A stretch of 64,000 bases of DNA from assembly GCF_018327705.1 (NCBI RefSeq), contig NZ_BNEM01000001.1, positions 496,001-560,000 on the forward strand, written 5' to 3'. Position numbers and translations under genes: made by a program. Positions 59,533 through 64,000 of the stretch are shown here, one piece after another. How positions within the stretch are numbered: position 1 is the stretch's first letter; every line of letters begins with the position of its first letter. The notes beneath the pieces were generated by a model that was not told the DNA's origin, ran no database searches, and was given only the letters and a program-made list of their open reading frames with translations. The stretch comes from Catellatospora sp. TT07R-123. Lineage in GTDB: Bacteria; Actinomycetota; Actinomycetes; Mycobacteriales; Micromonosporaceae.

Positions 59533-60204
59533 TCAGGGCGGCGTGGGCGCCGATCCGAGCCAGGCCAGCGCGGCCCGTACCCGGCGGTTCTCGTCGGCGC
59601 TGGGGTGCAGATCGAGTTTGGCGAAGATGGACCGCAGATGGGCGTCGACGGTGCGTTCGGAGACCCTCAGCCGACGGCCGATCGCGGCGTTGCTCAGGCC
59701 GTGGGCCAGCAGGGAGAGGACTTCCCGTTCGCGGGTGCTGAGCACGTCGAGCCGGCCGTCGGCGGCGTTGCCGAGCAGCCGGTCGACGATCTGCGCGTCG
59801 ACGACGGTCGCGCCAGCGGCGATCCGGTGCAGCGCGCTGACGAACTCGTCGACGTCGAGCACCCGGTCCTTGAGCAGGTAGCCGAACCGGGGCGGCGGGT
59901 CGGCGACCAGCCGGGCCGCCAGGGTCTGCTCGATGACCTGGGACAGCACCATGACACCGAGGTCGGCATAGGCGTCGTGCAGGTGCAGCGCGGCCCGCGC
60001 GCCCTCGTCGGTATGGGTGGGAGGCATGCGCACGTCGACGACGGCGAGGTCGGGGCTGTGCGCGGCGACCGCGGCCAGCAGCGCGTCGGGGTCCTCGACC
60101 TGCGCGACGACCTGCATACCGGCGGCGGTGAGCAGGCGTGTCATGCCGTCGCGCAGCAGAGCCATGTCCTCGGCGATGACGACCCGCAACGCGGACGTGC
60201 TCAC
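59533..60204 (-). CDS. NarL/LuxR-type response regulator
   Basis: A 223-residue regulator. The receiver domain has acidic residues AED near residue 12, phospho-acceptor Asp in VVDVRMP (near 57) and Lys in GYLLKDR (near 110). The LuxR helix-turn-helix is LSTREREVLSLLAHGLSNAAIGRRLRVSERTVDAHL (about 155-190). The GTG at 60204 is taken because it opens the receiver fold directly. Its likely partner is the histidine kinase at 61061-62197, same strand, separated by one gene on the other strand. Confidence 0.88.
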   Translation of the reverse strand: MSTSALRVVIAEDMALLRDGMTRLLTAAGMQVVAQVEDPDALLAAVAAHSPDLAVVDVRMPPTHTDEGARAALHLHDAYADLGVMVLSQVIEQTLAARLVADPPPRFGYLLKDRVLDVDEFVSALHRIAAGATVVDAQIVDRLLGNAADGRLDVLSTREREVLSLLAHGLSNAAIGRRLRVSERTVDAHLRSIFAKLDLHPSADENRRVRAALAWLGSAPTPP

Positions 60205-60321
60205 GCGGTCACCGGGACCGGTGTGGGGCGGGGGCCGTGTCGGGCGGTCGCTTCGATGATCACGGCCGCATGATAGGAAGTCCGGACCACCGGCGGAACA
60301 GGTGGGCAGTAGCTTGTTCGC

Positions 60322-61083
60322 ATGACCGGAACCTCTGCATCGACGGCGGTGGCTGATGTCGCGCCCCGCGTCCTCACCATGGCGCTGGGCAACATAGACG
60401 TGCGGTACCGCGAGTACGGGCGCCCCGACGCCCCGGCGCTGGTGCTGCTGCACGGGGGTGCGAGCAGTTCGGCGACGTGGGACCGGCTCGCGTCGTCGCT
60501 GGCGGCAGAGGGCTGGCGCACCGTGGCGGTCGATCTGCGGGGGCACGGCGGCAGCACCCGGGCCGTGTCCTATCCGCTGGACGCGTACTGCACCGACGTC
60601 GTGGGCCTGCTCGACGCGCTGGCGCTGAAGCAGGTGGCCGTCGTGGGCCACTCGCTGGGTGCGCATGTCGCGTCGCTCGTCGCGTACGCGCGGCCTGAGC
60701 TGGTCAGCCATCTCATCCTGGAGGAGCCGCCGGTGCCGTCCCGGGACGACGCCGACGACGACGGCCTGCTGGCGCCCCGGTTCCTGCTGGAGAGCCTCGG
60801 CCTGCTCATCTTCCGGCGCGGCTTCCACCGCCGGGCTGTCGTCTCGGCCCTGCGGCAGCTGCGGCAGCCCCAGACCGACTGGTGGCGGCAGCTCGCGGCG
60901 ATCCGGGCCCGGACGCTGGTGGTGTGGGGCGGCCCGGCGAGCCACCTCTCCCTGGAACGGCTGGAGCTGGTGGCCGCGGCGGTGCCCGGCGCCCGCCTGG
61001 TGACGATCGAGGCGGGGCATCTGGTCCACAGCCGCCGTCCGGCGGAGTTCTACGACGCGGTCACGGCCTTCCTGGCGGACTGA
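60322..61083 (+). CDS. Alpha/beta hydrolase
   Basis: A 253-residue serine hydrolase: oxyanion HGGASSS (near residue 42), DLRGHGGSTR (near 75), nucleophile elbow GHSLGA (near 112) and catalytic His in EAGHLVHSRRP (near 235). An esterase, lipase or haloperoxidase-like role is possible. TAGCTT (60310-60315) lies 6 bases before the ATG, suggesting a leaderless message. It is inserted, in opposite orientation, between the two genes of a two-component system, and its last 23 bases overlap the end of the convergent kinase gene. Confidence 0.85.
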   Translation: MTGTSASTAVADVAPRVLTMALGNIDVRYREYGRPDAPALVLLHGGASSSATWDRLASSLAAEGWRTVAVDLRGHGGSTRAVSYPLDAYCTDVVGLLDALALKQVAVVGHSLGAHVASLVAYARPELVSHLILEEPPVPSRDDADDDGLLAPRFLLESLGLLIFRRGFHRRAVVSALRQLRQPQTDWWRQLAAIRARTLVVWGGPASHLSLERLELVAAAVPGARLVTIEAGHLVHSRRPAEFYDAVTAFLAD

Positions 61084-62197
61084 GAGGCAGCTGGGCCCGG
61101 ACGGCCGTTCCCCCGCCGGCCCGCTGTCCGACGGTCAGCACGCCACCGGCCAGGGCCACCCGGGTCTGGATGCCGCGGAGACCGCCGCCGGCGGGATCCG
61201 CGCCGCCGCGGCCGTCGTCGGTGACCTCCAGATGCAGCGCGGCCGGTGACGCGGTCACCCGGGCCTCGATGCGCTGCGCGCGGGCGTGCTTGACGGCGTT
61301 GGTCAGCGCCTCCGCCACGACGAAGAACGCCACCGCCTCGATCGCCGGTTCGCACCGCACGTCGGCCACGTCCACCTCGACCGGTTGCGGCAGCCTCGAC
61401 GCGAGGTCGTGGACGGCCGCGGCCAGACCCTGCCGGATCAGCAGGCTCGGTGCGTGGCCCGCGGCGATGCCGCGCAGGTCGTCCAGCACGATGCGCAGGT
61501 CCTGGATCGAGTCCGCCAGCAGGTCGCTGGTCGCCGAGTCGGCGACGGCGTGGCGGGCCAGCTGCAAGTTGAGGGCCAGCGCCAGCAGCCGTCCCTGGAC
61601 CCCGTCGTGCAGGTCGCGTTCCAGCCGGATCCGCTCGGCCATGGCCGCCCGCTCTGCCCGCTCCCGCTCCCGGACGATGCGCTCGGCCTGGTCCCGTACC
61701 GTGGCCCGGAACACCGCCCGCTCGATCAGCACGCGCAGCTCGTCGACCACCCCGGCGGCACCGGCCGGACCCGCGCCGGTGTCGGCGGCGCGCAGGAAGT
61801 AGGCGATGACCCGCCCACCGGTTCCGGCGACCAGTTCGACATGTCCGTGGCGGCGCTCCAGCGGCCCGGGTGCGGGCTGGTCGTCGACGTCGACCCAGCC
61901 GCGGTCGTCGGGCAGCGCCAGCAGCAGGACGGCGTGCGGATCGCCGAACACGGCGCGGATGGTCTCCTGCGCCAGGTGGGCCGCGGTGCCCGTCGGCGGC
62001 TCGTACGGCGTGTCGGCCATGAGCTGGCGGAGGTGGCGCGCGGTCAGGGTGGCGGCGAGCCGGCGGCGCGGATCGGCACGCCGCTGCAGCCAGCGCTGAG
62101 CCCGTCGCCGCAGCGGACCGACGCCCTCGGCGCGCACGAGCCGCGTCACCCAGAACCCGACGTGCCGGATGTGACCAGGTTTCGCGTTCGGTGCCAC
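61061..62197 (-). CDS. NarL-family sensor histidine kinase (cytosolic)
   Basis: A 378-residue kinase. A weakly conserved N-terminal sensory region (about 60-155, possibly GAF-like; no membrane segments) is followed by a coiled coil rich in Arg/Glu (RDQAERIVRERERAERAAMAERI). The HisKA_3 phospho-His is in RLERDLHDGVQGRLLAL (near 197), and the ATPase domain has AEALTNAVKHARA (near 295) and DDGRGGADPAGGGLRGI. It should phosphorylate the regulator at 59533-60204. GGGAG lies 9 bases before the GTG at 62197. Confidence 0.85.
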   Translation of the reverse strand: MAPNAKPGHIRHVGFWVTRLVRAEGVGPLRRRAQRWLQRRADPRRRLAATLTARHLRQLMADTPYEPPTGTAAHLAQETIRAVFGDPHAVLLLALPDDRGWVDVDDQPAPGPLERRHGHVELVAGTGGRVIAYFLRAADTGAGPAGAAGVVDELRVLIERAVFRATVRDQAERIVRERERAERAAMAERIRLERDLHDGVQGRLLALALNLQLARHAVADSATSDLLADSIQDLRIVLDDLRGIAAGHAPSLLIRQGLAAAVHDLASRLPQPVEVDVADVRCEPAIEAVAFFVVAEALTNAVKHARAQRIEARVTASPAALHLEVTDDGRGGADPAGGGLRGIQTRVALAGGVLTVGQRAGGGTAVRAQLPLSPPGRP

Positions 62198-62367
62198 GTC
62201 CGGAGTCTCCCACTGCCGCCAAGGCCGTGAGAATCCCTAAACGATCACGAGTGGGTGACGTCCTCCGGCATACCGGCCGCGGGTTGACAACGGCCGATCG
62301 GTTGGCCGATCCTCAGAGAGCGCTCCCCGAAAGATCGTCAGGTACCGCCCACGCCTGAGGCACATTC

Positions 62368-63564
62368 ATGAACACGACTGCCGGACACCTCGACCGCACC
62401 GTCGCGCGAGCGGCTGTCGCACGGGCCGTGCTGCTCGGCCGAGCGGCGGCGACCCTCACCGTCACCGGCGGTGTCCTGCGCCTGAGCGCCCGCCCCGCAC
62501 CGCTGCTCGCCGTGCTCCTGCTCGTCCTGGTCACGACAGCCGTCGCCCTGGTCTGCCTGGCCCGCGACCCCCGCCTGGTCGGCCGACCGGTGCCGGTCCT
62601 CGCCGCGGACGCCGCCACCGTGCTCGCCGTCCTCGGGCTCGGGGGCGGTGACGTCGCGTTCTTCTGCGGCGCCGTCGGCGCGAGCGCGCTGGCGGGGGTG
62701 CTCGCGGGCTACCGGGGTCTGCTGCCCGCCGCGTGCTACGCCGGGCTCGGTTACCTGGTCGCCGCCCGGCTGCTCGGCTCGGTGGGGTCGGCGGCGAGCC
62801 TGGCCGGCTTCGTCCTGGCCTTCCCCATCGCGAACGTGCTCGCCGCCGTCGGCGCCGCCGCCGCGACGGCCGCCTTGGCCGGGCAGGTCGAGTCGGCGGT
62901 ACGCCTGGTCGCGTCGGCGCAGCGCACGGCGGCCGCGGCAGAGCGGGCGCGGCTGGCCCGCGAGCTGCACGACTCGGTCACCAAGACGCTGCGCGGGGTC
63001 TCGTTCGCGGCGCTGGCACTGCCCGCCTCGCTGCGGCGGCAGCCGGGCCTGGCCGAGCAGCTGGCCGCGACGGTGTCGGCCGGGGCCACGGCGGCCGTGC
63101 ACCAGGCGCAGCAGGTCCTGGAGGGTCTGCGGCTGGACGATCCGGACGGCGAGTTCGCCGCGACGGTGCACCGGATCTGCCGCGAGTGGACCGGACGCGA
63201 GGGGGTCGCGGTGCGGGTGTCCGCCGCACCCACCGACCTGCCGCTGGACCTGCGCTACGAGCTCGGCCAGATCCTGCGCGAGTCGCTGGTGAACGTCGCG
63301 CGCCATGCCGGGGCGACGTCGGTGACCGTGGAACTTGCGCAGGTCGGTGCGGTGGTGCGGCTGCGCGTCGCCGACGACGGCTGCGGGTTTCGGGTCCCGG
63401 CCGGGTGGAGCGGCTGTTTCGGCCTGATCGGCATGGCCGAGCGGGCCGCCGCCGTCCACGGCACCCTGCGGGTCGTCTCCGCGCCCGGCCGGGGGACCGT
63501 CGTCGAGACGGTCGTCGCGGACGGGTCACCGAGGACGGCGTCGTACGCGGGGGCCTCGTCATGA
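62368..63564 (+). CDS. NarL-family sensor histidine kinase (membrane)
   Basis: A 398-residue kinase with about five membrane segments in the first 175 residues. The HisKA_3 motif RLARELHDSVTKTLRGVSFAAL (phospho-His near residue 202) and an HATPase domain (ESLVNVARHAGA near 305; DDGCGFRVPAGWSGCFGLIGMAERA near 340) follow. The upstream spacer has TTGACA (62284-62289) and a repeated GGCCGATC, possibly its promoter. Its stop overlaps the start of the response-regulator gene by four bases. Confidence 0.88.
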   Translation: MNTTAGHLDRTVARAAVARAVLLGRAAATLTVTGGVLRLSARPAPLLAVLLLVLVTTAVALVCLARDPRLVGRPVPVLAADAATVLAVLGLGGGDVAFFCGAVGASALAGVLAGYRGLLPAACYAGLGYLVAARLLGSVGSAASLAGFVLAFPIANVLAAVGAAAATAALAGQVESAVRLVASAQRTAAAAERARLARELHDSVTKTLRGVSFAALALPASLRRQPGLAEQLAATVSAGATAAVHQAQQVLEGLRLDDPDGEFAATVHRICREWTGREGVAVRVSAAPTDLPLDLRYELGQILRESLVNVARHAGATSVTVELAQVGAVVRLRVADDGCGFRVPAGWSGCFGLIGMAERAAAVHGTLRVVSAPGRGTVVETVVADGSPRTASYAGASS

Positions 63565-64000
63565 TCTCGGTCATGGTGGTGGACGACAACCCGATCGTCC
63601 GGGCGGCGCTCAGCGGCTACCTCGCGCTGTGTCCGGACGTATACGTCTGCGCGCAGGCCGCCGACGGGCGGGAGGCGGTGGCGCTGGCCCGCCGGGACCG
63701 GCCCGCGGTCACGCTGCTCGACCACCGCATGCCGGTGGCGGACGGGCTCTCGGTGCTCGGCGAGCTGACCCCGCACACCCGCGTGCTGGTGCTCACCAGC
63801 GACGCCAGCGCGGATCTCATCACCGGCATGCTGCGCGGCGGCGCGAGCGGCTACCTCGTCCACGGCGCGTTCGATCCGCCGGAGCTGCACCGGGCGGTCG
63901 TGGCGGTGGCAGCTGGGCACGGCTGGCTCTCCCCGGTCGCGGCGGCGGTCGCGGCGGCGGCCGTACGCGAGCAGGCCGAGCACGAGCGCAGCCGCCGCGA
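63561..64000 (+). CDS. Response regulator, cut by window end
   Basis: The first 146 residues of a NarL-type regulator: MISVMVVDDNPIVRAAL, phospho-acceptor Asp in LLDHRMPVADGL (near 52) and the Ser/Thr position LVLTSDAS. The conserved receiver Lys, usually GYLxK, is replaced by His (SGYLVHGAFDPPEL, near 98), so its phosphorylation chemistry may differ. The effector domain lies beyond the window. The ATG overlaps the kinase stop (ATGA), identifying its cognate partner. Confidence 0.85.
   Translation, partial: MISVMVVDDNPIVRAALSGYLALCPDVYVCAQAADGREAVALARRDRPAVTLLDHRMPVADGLSVLGELTPHTRVLVLTSDASADLITGMLRGGASGYLVHGAFDPPELHRAVVAVAAGHGWLSPVAAAVAAAAVREQAEHERSRR

Noticed and set aside
62313-62340. CebR-like operator around GAGCGCTC before the last kinase gene
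   Set aside because: Only the 8-bp core is symmetric; the outer positions of the TGGGAGCGCTCCCA site do not match.

Overview
This is 64 kb of very GC-rich DNA. Third codon positions are almost always G or C, GTG starts are common, and stop/start overlaps of the ATGA or GTGA kind are frequent. Regulators of the SARP (BTAD/NB-ARC/TPR) type, a rifampin monooxygenase, PLAT- and CBM-containing secreted proteins, PPK2 and DUF2785 genes all point to a filamentous actinomycete. A Micromonosporaceae-like chromosome is my inference; no rRNA or tRNA was seen to settle it. I see no insertion sequence, integrase, CRISPR array or tRNA gene.

Layout. 1-12.1 kb: two serine-hydrolase (beta-lactamase fold) genes, one lacking its catalytic residues; a 1554-residue HEAT-repeat protein; a 3-hydroxyisobutyryl-CoA hydrolase; a winged-helix AlkZ-like protein; and an orphan ArdC-primase fusion. 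12.1-24 kb: a rhomboid/SARP pair that diverges from a secreted PLAT-like gene across four perfectly spaced SARP-type heptamers; DUF2785; a rifampin monooxygenase preceded by a 19-codon leader ORF and a hairpin; a GGDEF protein; a secreted Fn3-CBM protein; and an alginate lyase with a clear promoter/operator.

24.1-41.7 kb is the most striking part. A single-strand run of 15 genes, mostly joined by 1- to 4-base overlaps, starts at a leaderless promoter covered by a perfect 24-bp palindrome and ends in a GntR/FCD regulator. It encodes a D-2-hydroxyacid dehydrogenase, a DapA-like lyase/synthase, an SDR, an aminotransferase, a complete peptide-type ABC importer, a Gfo/Idh oxidoreductase, TldD and TldE metallopeptidase subunits and two DUF4438 proteins. 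Just downstream on the same strand lies a fusion of a TmpA-like Fe/2-oxoglutarate oxygenase with a PhnZ/TmpB-like HD diiron oxygenase, a pair known for oxidative phosphonate cleavage. Uptake and breakdown of a peptide-like compound, possibly an unusual or phosphonate-bearing one, is a testable hypothesis.

41.7-49.5 kb: a transporter gene remnant, PPK2, an MFS exporter, a stand-alone NRPS condensation enzyme, an APH-like protein without the catalytic Asp, a GT-C-like membrane protein and a zinc-ribbon NDP-sugar epimerase. 49.6-54 kb: a coupled operon of GT2, DUF2064 transferase, methyltransferase, a membrane molybdopterin oxidoreductase with an internal Tat motif, a small membrane protein and an MTA phosphorylase, divergent from the epimerase/GT-C pair.

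54-64 kb: a leaderless TrpF, a six-gene operon of uncharacterised lipoproteins and membrane proteins (one gene only 48 codons), then two NarL-type two-component systems. The last response regulator is cut by the window end. Ten genes have a TANNNT box 6-7 bases before the start codon, suggesting widespread leaderless transcription.
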